Of a stretch of 42,531 nucleotides of DNA, positions 33,319 through 42,531 are shown in pieces. Position numbers and translations under genes: made by a program. The notes under the pieces were generated by a model. That model saw only the letters and a list, made by a program, of their open reading frames with translations, was not told where the DNA came from and made no database searches. Position 1 is the stretch's first letter. Each line of letters opens with the position of its first letter. This DNA is from Devosia limi DSM 17137 (GTDB taxonomy: Bacteria > Pseudomonadota > Alphaproteobacteria > Rhizobiales > Devosiaceae): contig NZ_FQVC01000020.1 of NCBI RefSeq assembly GCF_900128975.1, positions 1 through 42,531 of the forward strand. Direction: 5' to 3'.

Positions 33319-33402
33319 TTTTTTGGTCCCTTAACGGAGCGCCCGAAGTATCGAGCCTATGCAAATGGGTCCGCCGCGCACGGCGAACCCAAACGGCTAA
33401 AA

Positions 33403-34842
33403 TCAGGCGGCCTGTGCGGCCAGCTTCTGCGCCTTCTTGACGGCATCTTCGATGGTGCCGACCATGTAGAAGGCGGCTTCAGGCAGGTGGTCATACTCGC
33501 CGGCAACCAGGCCCTTGAAGCCCTTGATGGTGTCTTCGAGCTGCACGAACACGCCGGGCGAACCGGTGAACACTTCGGCCACGTCGAAGGGCTGGCTCAT
33601 GAAGCGTTCGACCTTGCGGGCGCGCGCCACGGTGAGCTTGTCCTCTTCGGACAATTCGTCCATGCCCAGGATCGCGATGATGTCCTGCAGCGCCTTGTAC
33701 TTCTGCAGCACTTCCTGAACGCGACGCGCAACTTCGTAGTGCTCCTGGCCAACAACGTTGGCATCCAGGATACGCGAGTTGGATGCCAGCGGGTCAACGG
33801 CGGGATAGATGCCCTTTTCCGAGATCGCACGGTTCAGCACGGTCACGGCGTCGAAGTGGGCGAACGAGGTCGCCGGTGCCGGATCGGTCAAGTCGTCGGC
33901 GGGCACGTACACGGCCTGAACCGAGGTGATCGAGCCCTTGTTCGTGGTGGTGATGCGTTCCTGCATCGCACCCATGTCGGTCGCCAGCGTCGGCTGGTAA
34001 CCCACGGCCGAAGGAATACGACCCAGCAGAGCCGACATTTCGGCGCCGGCCTGGGTGAAGCGGAAGATGTTGTCCACGAAGAACAGCACGTCCTGGCCCT
34101 GGTCGCGGAAGTTTTCCGCAACGGTCAGACCGGACAGCGCCACGCGGGCACGGGCCCCGGGAGGCTCGTTCATCTGGCCGAACACGAGGGCGCACTTGGA
34201 ACCAGCGGCCGAGCCACCGTTCTCATGGGGGTCCTTGTTCACGCCCGATTCGATCATTTCGTGATAGAGATCGTTGCCTTCGCGGGTGCGTTCACCCACG
34301 CCAGCGAACACCGAGTAACCACCATGCGCCTTGGCGACGTTGTTGATCAGTTCCTGGATCAGAACGGTCTTGCCCACGCCGGCGCCGCCCATCAGGCCGA
34401 TCTTGCCGCCGCGTGCGTAAGGAGCGATCAGGTCGACGACCTTGATGCCGGTGACCAGAACCTGCGATTCCGGGTTCTGCTCGGCAAAGCTTGGCGCTTC
34501 CTGGTGAATTTCGCGACGTTCGGTTTCACCGATCGGGCCGGCTTCGTCGATCGGCTCACCGATGACGTTCATGATGCGGCCCAGGGTCGCTTCGCCAACC
34601 GGCACGCGGATGGCGGTGCCCAGATCGGTCACTTCGGTGCCGCGAACCAGACCCTCGGTGGTGTCCATGGCAATGGTGCGCACGGCGTTTTCGCCAAGGT
34701 GCTGCGCCACTTCCAGCACGAGGCGCTGGCCGTTGTTGTAGGTTTCCAGCGCATTCAGAATCGCGGGCAGGTGATCGTCGAACGTGACGTCGACGACGGC
34801 GCCGATGACCTGCGATACGCGACCGGCCTTTTTCTCTGCCAT
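33403..34842 (-). CDS. atpD: F1F0 ATP synthase beta subunit
   Basis: The 479-residue catalytic subunit has the P-loop GGAGVGKTVLIQELINN, GERTREGNDLYHEM with the catalytic Glu, ALVFGQMNEPPGARARV, and the DELSEEDKL segment near the C-terminus (DELSEED motif that meets gamma and epsilon). The length is normal. The 84-base gap to atpC holds no gene. Confidence 0.99.
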   Translation of the reverse strand: MAEKKAGRVSQVIGAVVDVTFDDHLPAILNALETYNNGQRLVLEVAQHLGENAVRTIAMDTTEGLVRGTEVTDLGTAIRVPVGEATLGRIMNVIGEPIDEAGPIGETERREIHQEAPSFAEQNPESQVLVTGIKVVDLIAPYARGGKIGLMGGAGVGKTVLIQELINNVAKAHGGYSVFAGVGERTREGNDLYHEMIESGVNKDPHENGGSAAGSKCALVFGQMNEPPGARARVALSGLTVAENFRDQGQDVLFFVDNIFRFTQAGAEMSALLGRIPSAVGYQPTLATDMGAMQERITTTNKGSITSVQAVYVPADDLTDPAPATSFAHFDAVTVLNRAISEKGIYPAVDPLASNSRILDANVVGQEHYEVARRVQEVLQKYKALQDIIAILGMDELSEEDKLTVARARKVERFMSQPFDVAEVFTGSPGVFVQLEDTIKGFKGLVAGEYDHLPEAAFYMVGTIEDAVKKAQKLAAQAA

Positions 34843-34863
34843 TTGTTCGTCCTCGCTTGTGAG

Positions 34864-35751
34864 TTAGAGCGCTTCCGCGCCCGAAATGATTTCGATGAGT
34901 TCTTTGGTGATCTGGGCCTGGCGCTGGCGGTTGTAGCTCAGCTGCAGCTGACCGATCATTTCGCCGGCGTTGCGGGTGGCGTTGTCCATCGCGGACATCT
35001 GCGCACCGTAGAACGAGGCGGAGTTTTCGAGCAGCGAACGCAGGATCTGAACCGCAATATTGCGCGGCAGCAGGTCTTCCACGATGGCTTCTTCGCTCGG
35101 CTCGTATTCGTAGGGAATAGCAGCCGCTTCAGCGACGCCTTCGCCGGCCGGCTTTTCGAGCTTGGCCGGGATCAGCTGCTGGGCCGTCGGCACCTGGCTG
35201 ATGACACTGCCGAACTTGGCAAAGAACAGGGTCGCCACGTCGAACTCGCCGGCATTGAACATGGCCAGCACCTTATCCGCCACCTGCTGGGCCTGGACGA
35301 ATCCGACCTGCTTGATTTCGCGGAAATTGAAGGTGTCGACGATCAGTTCTGGATACTGCCGGCGCAGGATATCGTGGCCCTTGCGGCCCACGGTGAGGAT
35401 CTTGACGGTCTTGCCCTGGCTGATGAGCTTGGCAGCATGCTCACGCGCCAGCCGGGCGATCGAGGAGTTGAAGCCACCGGCCAGGCCGCGTTCGCCGGTC
35501 GCGACGACCAGCAGATGCACCTGATCCTTGCCCGTGCCGCCCAGCAGCACGGGTGCGTTTTCCTGGCCATCATAGACGGCGCCAAGTGCTGCCAGGACCT
35601 TGCCCATGCGCTCGGCATAGGGGCGTGCAGCCTCGGCTGCGTCCTGGGCGCGGCGGAGCTTGGCCGCCGCGACCATCTGCATGGCCTTGGTGATCTTCTG
35701 GGTCGATTTGACCGAGTCGATCCGGTTCTTGAGGTCCTTTAGCGACGGCAT
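34864..35751 (-). CDS. atpG: F1F0 ATP synthase gamma subunit
   Basis: The 295-residue rotor shaft begins PSLKDLKNRIDSVKSTQKIT and closes with SYNRQRQAQITKELIEIISG, the paired helices that turn inside the alpha3beta3 head. GERGLAGGFNSSI lies in the central domain. It starts 24 bases after atpA and is followed by atpD after 21 bases. Confidence 0.98.
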   Translation of the reverse strand: MPSLKDLKNRIDSVKSTQKITKAMQMVAAAKLRRAQDAAEAARPYAERMGKVLAALGAVYDGQENAPVLLGGTGKDQVHLLVVATGERGLAGGFNSSIARLAREHAAKLISQGKTVKILTVGRKGHDILRRQYPELIVDTFNFREIKQVGFVQAQQVADKVLAMFNAGEFDVATLFFAKFGSVISQVPTAQQLIPAKLEKPAGEGVAEAAAIPYEYEPSEEAIVEDLLPRNIAVQILRSLLENSASFYGAQMSAMDNATRNAGEMIGQLQLSYNRQRQAQITKELIEIISGAEAL

Positions 35752-35775
35752 GAGCTGGTCGTCTCCCTGCTGGCC

Positions 35776-37311
35776 TTAGGCCGCGTAGGTCTTCTTGATC
35801 TCGTCGAGAGCCGACTTGAGCTTGGCGCGGGTATCGTCGCTCAGAGCTTTTTCGGTCGCGATGGTTTTCAGCAGGTCGGCATACTTGCCGCGCAGCGCCG
35901 ACAGCACCGTCTTCTCGAAGTCGGCAACCTTGTTGACCGGCAGCGAGTCGAGATAGCCATTGGCACCGGCGAAGATCACCGCAACCTGTTCTTCCGTCTT
36001 GAGCGGGCTGAACTGGGGCTGCTTGAGCAGCTCGGTCAGACGCGCACCACGGTTCAGCAGGCGCTGGGTCGACGCATCGAGGTCCGAACCGAACTGGGCG
36101 AAAGCCGCCATTTCGCGGTACTGGCTGAGCTCACCCTTGAGCGAGCCGGCAACCTGCTTCATCGCCTTGATCTGGGCCGAACCACCAACGCGCGACACCG
36201 ACAGACCGACGTTCACGGCCGGACGGATACCCTGGAAGAACAGATTGGTTTCCAGGAAGATCTGGCCGTCGGTGATCGAGATCACGTTGGTCGGGATATA
36301 GGCGGACACGTCATTGGCCTGGGTTTCGATAACCGGCAGAGCGGTCAGCGAGCCCGAACCATGGGCTTCGTTCATCTTGGCAGCGCGCTCGAGCAGGCGC
36401 GAGTGCAGGTAGAACACGTCGCCCGGGTAAGCTTCACGGCCTGGCGGACGACGCAGCAGCAGCGACATCTGGCGGTAGGCAACGGCCTGCTTGGTCAGAT
36501 CGTCATAGGCGATCACGGCATGCATGCCATTGTCGCGGAAATATTCGCCGATGGCGCAGCCGGTGAACGGCGCGATGTACTGGAGCGGTGCCGGATCGGA
36601 TGCGGTCGCCGCAATCACGATCGAGTACTGCAGGGCGCCGGCTTCTTCGAGCTGCTTGACGAACTGGGCCACGGTCGAGCGCTTCTGGCCGACAGCGACA
36701 TAGATGCAATACAGCTTGTCGGTTTCCGACGCATTGGCGTCATGGGCTGCCTTCTGGTTGAGGAAGGTGTCCAGAATGATTGCCGACTTGCCGGTCTGAC
36801 GGTCGCCAATGATCAGCTCGCGCTGGCCACGGCCGACGGGGATCAGCGCGTCGATAGCCTTGAGACCGGTCGACATCGGCTCATGCACCGACTTGCGCGG
36901 CAGAATGCCAGGCGCCTTGACGTCGACGCGGCGGCGCTCGGTGTGCTCGATCGGGCCCTTGCCATCGATCGGATTGCCGAGACCGTCGACCACGCGGCCG
37001 AGCAGACCCTTGCCGACCGGAGTGTCCACGATCGAGCCGGTGCGCTTGACCACGTCACCTTCCTTGATCGAACGGTCATTGCCGAAGATCACGACGCCGA
37101 CATTGTCGGTTTCCAGGTTCAGGGCCATGCCCTTGATGCCGCCCGGGAACTCGACGAGCTCACCGGCCTGCACATTGTCGAGGCCGTAGACACGGGCAAT
37201 ACCGTCACCGACGGAGAGCACCTGACCGACTTCGGAAACCTGGGCTTCCTGGCCGAAATTCTTGATCTGGTCCTTGAGGATCGCAGAAATTTCCGCGGCT
37301 TTGATGTCCAT
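35776..37311 (-). CDS. atpA: F1F0 ATP synthase alpha subunit
   Basis: The 511-residue subunit has the P-loop GDRQTGKSAIILDTFLNQK, the PVGRGQRELI stretch before it, and the conserved arginine finger region near ISVSRVG (LSVSRVGGSAQ). The start overlaps the atpH stop by one base (TAATG). The length is normal. Confidence 0.99.
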   Translation of the reverse strand: MDIKAAEISAILKDQIKNFGQEAQVSEVGQVLSVGDGIARVYGLDNVQAGELVEFPGGIKGMALNLETDNVGVVIFGNDRSIKEGDVVKRTGSIVDTPVGKGLLGRVVDGLGNPIDGKGPIEHTERRRVDVKAPGILPRKSVHEPMSTGLKAIDALIPVGRGQRELIIGDRQTGKSAIILDTFLNQKAAHDANASETDKLYCIYVAVGQKRSTVAQFVKQLEEAGALQYSIVIAATASDPAPLQYIAPFTGCAIGEYFRDNGMHAVIAYDDLTKQAVAYRQMSLLLRRPPGREAYPGDVFYLHSRLLERAAKMNEAHGSGSLTALPVIETQANDVSAYIPTNVISITDGQIFLETNLFFQGIRPAVNVGLSVSRVGGSAQIKAMKQVAGSLKGELSQYREMAAFAQFGSDLDASTQRLLNRGARLTELLKQPQFSPLKTEEQVAVIFAGANGYLDSLPVNKVADFEKTVLSALRGKYADLLKTIATEKALSDDTRAKLKSALDEIKKTYAA

Positions 37312-37871
37312 TATCCGACCTCTTTCATGGCGATCTTCATCGCAGCGAGTTTTGTCTTGAGTGAGCTATCGATCATCTGGCTGCCGACCTTCACCTGAAG
37401 GCCGCCAATCAAGGACGCATCGACATGTTGGTTGAGCGTGACAGTCTTGCCGATCTTGGCCTTGAGCGTCTGCGCCAGGGCCGCGACCTGCTCGCCCGTC
37501 AGCGGCGTCGCCGACGTCACATCGGCGGTGATCTCGCCGCGAGCCTGGGCGGCCAGTTCGCGGAAGCTCGCAATGATCTGGTCCAGCGCAAACAAGCGGC
37601 CGTTCCTGGCAACCAGCTTGAGGAAATTGGCCAGCAATGGATTGGTCTTTGCCTTGGCCAGCAACGCATCGAGCGCTTCTGCCTTGGTGTCCCCGGAAAT
37701 CACCGGGGAGCGCAGGAAGCGCGAGAAGTCAGCGCTTTCCCCGATCAGCCTGGAGATGTCGGAAAGGCCGGTTTCCACCGAGGCCAGCTGGTTCTCGCTT
37801 TGTGCGAGATCGAACAGCGCCGACGCATAAGGTCGCGCAATCTGCACAAGCACTGAATTCTGCGCTGCCAA
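37311..37871 (-). CDS. atpH: F1F0 ATP synthase delta subunit
   Basis: The stator subunit has RPYASALFDLAQSE at the start and the C-terminal LIGGLQVKVGSQMIDSSLKT of the OSCP/delta family. A TTG at 37871 preceded by AAGAGGGTGATG gives 186 residues, the usual alphaproteobacterial length. An ATG at 37922 would add 17 residues without homology and lacks a Shine-Dalgarno. It is the first gene of the operon; F0 genes are elsewhere, as in other Hyphomicrobiales. Confidence 0.95.
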   Translation of the reverse strand: MAAQNSVLVQIARPYASALFDLAQSENQLASVETGLSDISRLIGESADFSRFLRSPVISGDTKAEALDALLAKAKTNPLLANFLKLVARNGRLFALDQIIASFRELAAQARGEITADVTSATPLTGEQVAALAQTLKAKIGKTVTLNQHVDASLIGGLQVKVGSQMIDSSLKTKLAAMKIAMKEVG

Positions 37872-38073
37872 TGCCGCATCACCCTCTTGGTTGCCTGCCC
37901 CCGACCCACCCAGATTTCTCATGAAAGCCGGGCGGCCGCTGACGCTTGTTCTTGAATGGGAAAGGGGGCGTCCGACGACCCCTTTAAAGTCGCGCTCGCT
38001 CTAACACAAGCATCGCGCGCCATGCAAGGCTTGGGCCCGCGATTCCCGACATGCGAAAGTGTCGCAGGGGCCG

Positions 38074-40242
38074 TTACATGAAGCTCATGGGGTCAATATC
38101 GACCTGCACGCGCAGATTGCCGGTGATCTTGTCGGCCGAACCCAGCCAGAATCGGACATAGCCCGAGAGGTCGAAATCCTTGCCCGATTGGGCCAGCAGC
38201 CGCACCCGATGGCGCCCGCGCACCATGGCGACCGGCGCGTCGGCCGGGCCGAACAGCTTGACCCCATCGGCCATCGGCGCCGCCGAAAGCAGCTTTTTGG
38301 CATAGTTCATCGCCACGTCATGCTCATTGGCCGAAACGATCAGCGCCGCCAGCCGCCCGAATGGCGGCAGCCCGCCGGCCTCGCGCGCCGCCAGTTCATG
38401 GGCATAGAAAGCCTCGCGGTCGCCGGTGACCATGGCCCGCATCACCGGGTGATCGGGATGATAGGTCTGCAGGAACGCCTTGCCATTGCGTGAGGCGCGC
38501 CCGGCCCGGCCCGCCACCTGCGTCAGGATCTGGAAGGTCTTTTCCGCCGCCCGCGGATCGCCATGCGCCAGCCCCAGATCGGCATCGAGCACCCCGACCA
38601 CGGTGAGCTTTTCGAAATGGTGCCCCTTGGACACCAGCTGCGTGCCGATGATCAGGTCATATTCACCGCGCTCGATCTCCGAGAATCGGTCGCGCAATTG
38701 CGCATTGCTGCCCATGTCCGAGGACAGCACCACCCGCCGCGCATCGGGAAAGCGCGCCGCCGCCTCCTCGGCAATCCGCTCGATGCCCGGCCCCACGGCG
38801 ATCAGCGCATCGACCTCGCCACAGGCGCCGCACGCCTTGGGCGTGCGCGTTTCATGGCCACAATGGTGGCACATTAACACGCCGCGGAAACGGTGCTCCA
38901 CCATCCAGGCCGAGCAATCGGGGCATTGGTACTGATGCCCGCAGGAGCGGCACAGCGTCAGCGGCGCATAGCCCCGTCGATTGAGAAACAGCAGCGCCTG
39001 CTCGCCCCGTTCGATGGCCGAGAAGACCTCGCGCGCCAATTGCGGGGCGATCCATTGCCCCTTGTCCGGCCCATCGGTGCGCATATCGATGGCGGTGATA
39101 TTGGGCATCGCCGCCTCGGCAAAGCGCGAGGTCAGCAGCACATGGGCATAGCGTCCAGTATTGGCATTGTTGCGCGTTTCCACCGATGGCGTCGCCGAGG
39201 ACAGAATCACCCGCGCATTGGCCAGGTGCGCCCGCACCACCGCCATGTCGCGCGCATGGTAATTGACGCCTTCCGATTGCTTGTAGGCGCCGTCATGCTC
39301 CTCATCGAGCACCAGCATGCCCAGTTCGCGGAACGGCAGGAACAGCGCCGAGCGCGCCCCCACCACCGCCCGCACCGTGCCATCGAGCACCCCGCGCCAG
39401 ACGCGGCCGCGCTGCACCGGGGTCATGTCGGAATGCCATTCCGCCGGCCGAGTGCCGAACCGCTTGGTGAAGCGCTCGAGAAAAGTATGCGTCAGGGCGA
39501 TTTCGGGCAGCAATATCACGGCCTGCCGTCCGGCCCGCAGCGTATCGGCCACCGCCTCGAAGAACACTTCGGTCTTGCCGCCCCCGGTAACGCCATCGAG
39601 CAGCGCCACGCCGAACCTGTGCGGATCGAGCGCCGCGATCTGGTCGAACGCGGCCTGCTGCTCGTCATTGAGCCGGGCAATGGCCGCATCCGGATCGGGC
39701 GGCTGCACCACCGGTGGCGGCGGCATTTCCAGCCGCTCGATCGCGCCCGCCCGCTCCAGCCCCTCGATCACCGATGCCGAACACCCGGCCGCCCCGATCA
39801 GCGCCGGCTTGGCCCAGGCCAGATCGTCATTGAGCGCATCGAGCACGCGCAACCGGGCCGGCGTCAGCTTATCCGGCTCATGGCCGGTGCGCCGATAAGC
39901 CACCACCGGGCGCGGACTATCCAGCGCTTCGGTCGAGCGCAGCACCGCGCGCAGCACCTGGCCCGGGGCCGCCAGCGTATAGCGTGCCACCCAGTCGACC
40001 AGCTTCAGCAATTCCTCGCTGAGCGGGGGCACATCATAGGCCTGGGCGATATCCTTGAGGCGGTTATGCGCCACCATATCCTTGGGTGGCCCCCAGACCA
40101 CGCCCAGCGTCAGGCGTGGTCCCAGCGGCACCGCAACAATCGAGCCACGGGTCACGCTCATGCCGGGCGGCACCCGATAGGTATAGGGGCCCTCGACCGC
40201 GACCCCCACCATAACCGCTACAATGTCCGGACGTTCCAGCAT
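38074..40242 (-). CDS. priA: Primosomal replication restart helicase PriA
   Basis: The 722-residue protein has the N-terminal DNA 3'-end-binding domain (GPYTYRVPPG), a Walker A reading GVTGGGKTEVFFEA and a DEEHD box. The zinc-binding segment starts CRSCGHQYQCPDCS and continues with CHHCGHETR and CGACG. The helicase C-domain includes GTQLVSKGHHFEKL and AGRAGR. It reloads the replisome at stalled forks. It sits upstream of the atp operon on the same strand, with a 151-base gap. Confidence 0.97.
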   Translation of the reverse strand: MLERPDIVAVMVGVAVEGPYTYRVPPGMSVTRGSIVAVPLGPRLTLGVVWGPPKDMVAHNRLKDIAQAYDVPPLSEELLKLVDWVARYTLAAPGQVLRAVLRSTEALDSPRPVVAYRRTGHEPDKLTPARLRVLDALNDDLAWAKPALIGAAGCSASVIEGLERAGAIERLEMPPPPVVQPPDPDAAIARLNDEQQAAFDQIAALDPHRFGVALLDGVTGGGKTEVFFEAVADTLRAGRQAVILLPEIALTHTFLERFTKRFGTRPAEWHSDMTPVQRGRVWRGVLDGTVRAVVGARSALFLPFRELGMLVLDEEHDGAYKQSEGVNYHARDMAVVRAHLANARVILSSATPSVETRNNANTGRYAHVLLTSRFAEAAMPNITAIDMRTDGPDKGQWIAPQLAREVFSAIERGEQALLFLNRRGYAPLTLCRSCGHQYQCPDCSAWMVEHRFRGVLMCHHCGHETRTPKACGACGEVDALIAVGPGIERIAEEAAARFPDARRVVLSSDMGSNAQLRDRFSEIERGEYDLIIGTQLVSKGHHFEKLTVVGVLDADLGLAHGDPRAAEKTFQILTQVAGRAGRASRNGKAFLQTYHPDHPVMRAMVTGDREAFYAHELAAREAGGLPPFGRLAALIVSANEHDVAMNYAKKLLSAAPMADGVKLFGPADAPVAMVRGRHRVRLLAQSGKDFDLSGYVRFWLGSADKITGNLRVQVDIDPMSFM

Positions 40243-40301
40243 CGGTACCCGCTTTGTTCACTGCGCAACATAAGCATCGCGCAGTGATTCTGCGACCGGC
40301 C

Positions 40302-40979
40302 TCAGACCACGACCAGCGTCGAGCCGCTCCGCACATTGTCATGGAGGTGGATGATGTCCTGCTGCAGCAGGCGCACACAGCCGCTGGACACAGCCTTGCC
40401 GATGGTGCGCTCGTCGGGATTGCCGTGGATGCGGTAGATGGTGTCGACATTGCCCTGGTGAATATAAAGGGTCCGCGCGCCCAGCGGATTGTCGAGGCCC
40501 GGCGCCATGCCGTGCCGATAGGGCTCCAGCTCCGGCTGGCGGGCGATCATCTCGGACGGCGGCGTCCAGGTCGGCCACTTCCTCTTGTAGGCAATGTGGG
40601 CGCGGCCCGACCAGGCATAGCCATCGCGGCCGATGCCGACGCCATAGCGGGTGGCCATGCCGTCCTTGCCGACATGGTAGAGGAAGCGGTTGGGCGTATC
40701 GACGACCACCGTACCCGGCTTTTCGCCGGTCGGGTCGACAACCTCCTGGCGCCAGTAGATCGGATCGACCAGCGACATGTCGGCGGCGCGCAGCGGGAAC
40801 TCCTCGTCATAGACGGGGCCATACATCATCTGCACATCGGGCGGCACGGCATGGCGGGTCGGCTGGACCGCGGCGGCAACGCGCGGCGGCGCCGTGGTGG
40901 CGCAGCCGGCCAGGGCCAGGGCGGAAAGGGTGGCGGCGCCGGCCAGGAACTGGCGGCGGCCAAGAAGATTAGCAGTCAT
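40302..40979 (-). CDS. L,D-transpeptidase (YkuD domain), exported lipoprotein
   Basis: The 225-residue protein begins with GRRQFLAGAATLSALALAGC, a twin-arginine signal that ends in a lipobox with the lipidated Cys. The YkuD domain ends with YRIHGNPDE and the catalytic SSGCVRLLQQD. It probably makes 3-3 peptidoglycan crosslinks or links proteins to peptidoglycan. The same basic layout occurs in many Hyphomicrobiales paralogues, which use L,D-crosslinks heavily. Confidence 0.93.
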   Translation of the reverse strand: MTANLLGRRQFLAGAATLSALALAGCATTAPPRVAAAVQPTRHAVPPDVQMMYGPVYDEEFPLRAADMSLVDPIYWRQEVVDPTGEKPGTVVVDTPNRFLYHVGKDGMATRYGVGIGRDGYAWSGRAHIAYKRKWPTWTPPSEMIARQPELEPYRHGMAPGLDNPLGARTLYIHQGNVDTIYRIHGNPDERTIGKAVSSGCVRLLQQDIIHLHDNVRSGSTLVVV

Positions 40980-41042
40980 GACAATAGCTTTCTGGATGCG
41001 GCGCGGGGCCGCCGGATCTTGGGGACGGGTTCGAATGCCGGG

Positions 41043-41369
41043 CTAGCCGCGTCGTGGTGGAGGCAGCTCGGCCTCCGGCCAGCGCATCTGCACCACCTGG
41101 GGTTCGCCCACCAGCACGGCCAGTTGCAGCTGGGGAGCTGGAGGCTGCAGCGACGCGACCAGCACGCCGAGATCGGGGTGGCAGGTCATCACCCGCTTGC
41201 CACCGAGCCCCTTGCAGCTCCAGAACGAGATCGGCTCGCCATCGCTGACCACCGGCGCCGTGCTGTGGGCAAGTGCAATCCGGTTGAGACCCAACCCGAG
41301 CGTCAGGCTTGGCCCGGTCAGCGCCGCGACGGCGAATACCAGCAACAGGATGGAAATTATGCGCTTCAT
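41043..41369 (-). CDS. Small secreted protein, function unknown
   Basis: The 108-residue protein is not recognised. It starts with a clear signal peptide (KRIISILLLVFAVAALTG), and the mature part has two cysteines (FWSCKGLGG and VMTCHPDLG), which could form a disulphide, and a Pro-rich end (LPPPRRG). It is 63 bases upstream of the transpeptidase gene on the same strand and divergent from xerC. A role in the envelope is only suggested by export and neighbours. Confidence 0.6.
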   Translation of the reverse strand: MKRIISILLLVFAVAALTGPSLTLGLGLNRIALAHSTAPVVSDGEPISFWSCKGLGGKRVMTCHPDLGVLVASLQPPAPQLQLAVLVGEPQVVQMRWPEAELPPPRRG

Positions 41370-41544
41370 GCCCCTGCCATAGCGCGCCGCAGCCCTTGCA
41401 GGCTAGGTATCTCACGCCAGTGTGTGCCGCCCGGCAGGAGCACGCCGGAAAGTGATGCAACCCGGCAACACCTGCTCGCACGCCCGCTCTCGGCCCCCAA
41501 ACAAAGTTAAGTCCGGATTTACCGGCGCGCGCCAGACTCGCCCC

Positions 41545-42474
41545 ATGACCGATTCCGCCTTCGCCACCGATGATGCCCTGCGCAACCAGATCGCTCTCTG
41601 GCAGCGCGAGCTCGGCTCGGTCCGGCGCCTGGCGCCCAATACGCTGGAAGCCTATGGCCGCGACCTCGATCAGTTCCTCTGCTTTCTCTCCGGCCATGTC
41701 GGCGGCACCGTAACCCTGGCGGTCCTGCGCGACCTGCGCGGCGCCGATATCCGCGCTTTCATGGCCGTGCGGCGGGCCGATAGCCTGGGATCGCGCTCGC
41801 TGGCGCGGGTGCTCTCGGCGCTCAAGTCCTTTTTCCGCTATCTCGAACGCCAGGGCGTGGTGGCTACCGAGGCGCTCAATGTCATCCGCACCCCCAAGCT
41901 GGCTAAATCCCTGCCCAAGGCGCTGACCGTCATTGAAGCCCGCCGCACCGTCACCGCCACCGCCGAAATGGAAGAGCGCCCCTGGGTCGCCGCCCGCGAC
42001 ATGGCCGTCCTCTCGCTTTGCTATGGCGCGGGTCTGCGTATCGCCGAGGCCCTCGCCGTCACCCGTGGCGATCTCGAAGGCCCCTCGCTGCGCGTCACCG
42101 GCAAGGGGGGCAAACTCCGGCTGGTGCCGCTGATCGACACTGTCCGCCGTTCCGTCGAACTCTATCTCGAGCTCTGCCCGTTCAAGCTCTGGCCGGACGA
42201 ACCGCTGTTCCGGGGCGTCAAGGGCGGCGTGCTCTCACCCCGGCTGATCCAGCTGCGCGTCGTCCAGCTGCGCAGCGCCCTGGGCCTGCCGCCTTCGGCC
42301 ACGCCGCACGCCCTGCGCCATTCCTTCGCCACCCACCTGCTGGGCCGCGGCGGCGATCTGCGCGCCATCCAGGAACTGCTCGGCCACGCCTCGCTCTCGA
42401 CGACGCAAATCTATACCGCCGTCGACACCGAGCGCCTCCTCGACAGCTACCGCAAGGCCCATCCCCGCGGCTAA
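41545..42474 (+). CDS. xerC: Tyrosine recombinase XerC
   Basis: The 309-residue protein has an N-terminal SAM-like DNA-binding domain (LAPNTLEAYGRDLDQFLCFL) and a catalytic domain with Arg in GAGLRIAEAL, Lys in GKGGKLRLVPL, HALRHSFATH, and LLGHASLSTTQIYT with the His and nucleophilic Tyr. With XerD it resolves chromosome dimers at dif. The ATG at 41545 is chosen by homology; the frame extends upstream to 41422 without it. The length and N-terminus fit the housekeeping enzyme rather than an element integrase. Confidence 0.92.
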   Translation: MTDSAFATDDALRNQIALWQRELGSVRRLAPNTLEAYGRDLDQFLCFLSGHVGGTVTLAVLRDLRGADIRAFMAVRRADSLGSRSLARVLSALKSFFRYLERQGVVATEALNVIRTPKLAKSLPKALTVIEARRTVTATAEMEERPWVAARDMAVLSLCYGAGLRIAEALAVTRGDLEGPSLRVTGKGGKLRLVPLIDTVRRSVELYLELCPFKLWPDEPLFRGVKGGVLSPRLIQLRVVQLRSALGLPPSATPHALRHSFATHLLGRGGDLRAIQELLGHASLSTTQIYTAVDTERLLDSYRKAHPRG

Positions 42475-42479
42475 CCCCC

Positions 42480-42531
42480 TTCCTTCCTTCCTTCCTTCCT
42501 TCCTTCCTTCCTTCCTTCCTTCCTTCCTTCC
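42480..42531. repeat. Perfect (TTCC)13 tetranucleotide repeat at the window end
   Basis: Thirteen perfect TTCC units begin five bases after the xerC stop and run to the last base. The true length is therefore unknown. Such a long simple repeat is rare in high-GC bacterial genomes and is a common cause of contig breaks. Confidence 0.95.

Noticed and set aside
32896..35742. A 948-codon open frame on the plus strand
   Set aside because: It is antisense to atpC, atpD and atpG, which are certain. Its protein is a His/Asp/Gly-rich sequence without domains, a by-product of GC-rich codon bias.
37923..38073. A promoter for the atp operon
   Set aside because: A TTGTGT and TTTAAA pair exists, but its 15-base spacing is poor. 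No box pair could be defended, so no promoter is annotated.
41545..42474. XerC as the integrase of the accessory region
   Set aside because: It is 27 kb from the tRNA, separated by core genes, and has the housekeeping XerC length and N-terminus.
1..42531. CRISPR arrays, rRNA genes, toxin-antitoxin or phage-defence systems
   Set aside because: No regularly spaced direct repeats, no rRNA sequence and no recognisable defence domains were seen.

Overview
This window most likely comes from an alphaproteobacterium of the order Hyphomicrobiales, probably Devosia or a close relative. The evidence is the high-GC coding style, the order rplU-rpmA-acetyltransferases-obgE-proB-proA-nadD-rsfS-rlmH-M23 protein-ctpA-polysaccharide deacetylase-rppH, and the split F1 operon atpHAGDC followed by priA. 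The genus is an inference. Two parts can be told apart: an accessory catabolic region (about 1-14,560) and a conserved core region (about 14,565 to the end). They are separated by a tRNA-Ser(CGA) gene whose 3' end points into the accessory side.

The accessory part starts with the last 30 codons of an IS5-family transposase. A minus-strand operon (5493 to 506) follows: a ferritin-like diiron protein, a VanB-type flavin/2Fe-2S reductase, glutathione-dependent formaldehyde dehydrogenase (FrmA), a Gfa-family protein and an MHS-family permease. A divergent GcvA-type LysR regulator sits at its head. The best reading is an uptake and oxidative demethylation pathway with built-in formaldehyde removal, in which the oxygenase would be a ferritin-type diiron protein instead of the usual Rieske enzyme. 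The second minus-strand operon (13043 to 6874) carries tctC, a proline-racemase-family protein lacking its second catalytic Cys, an FMN alpha-hydroxy-acid dehydrogenase, tctB, tctA and a GntR/FCD regulator. A glyoxalase II gene (gloB) is divergent from it. The same TTTAG-N5-CTAA element lies 179-185 bp upstream of the first gene of both operons, which suggests that one LysR protein controls both. Two strong hairpins sit between genes inside the tct operon.

The core part holds a gamma-glutamylcyclotransferase-like protein, a Tat-type metallo-beta-lactamase-fold protein, ribosomal proteins L21 and L27 with an intrinsic terminator, and three tandem GNAT acetyltransferases. A glycosyltransferase gene has been inserted in reverse between the GNAT genes and obgE, and a GNAT 3' remnant lies on its far side. 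Next comes a tightly packed proline/NAD/ribosome-maturation/envelope cluster (obgE to rppH), an amino-acid racemase, a chemoreceptor, and the F1-ATPase operon with a clear terminator. priA, an L,D-transpeptidase, a small secreted protein and a XerC-type recombinase follow. The window ends inside a perfect (TTCC)13 repeat, which looks like a contig end.
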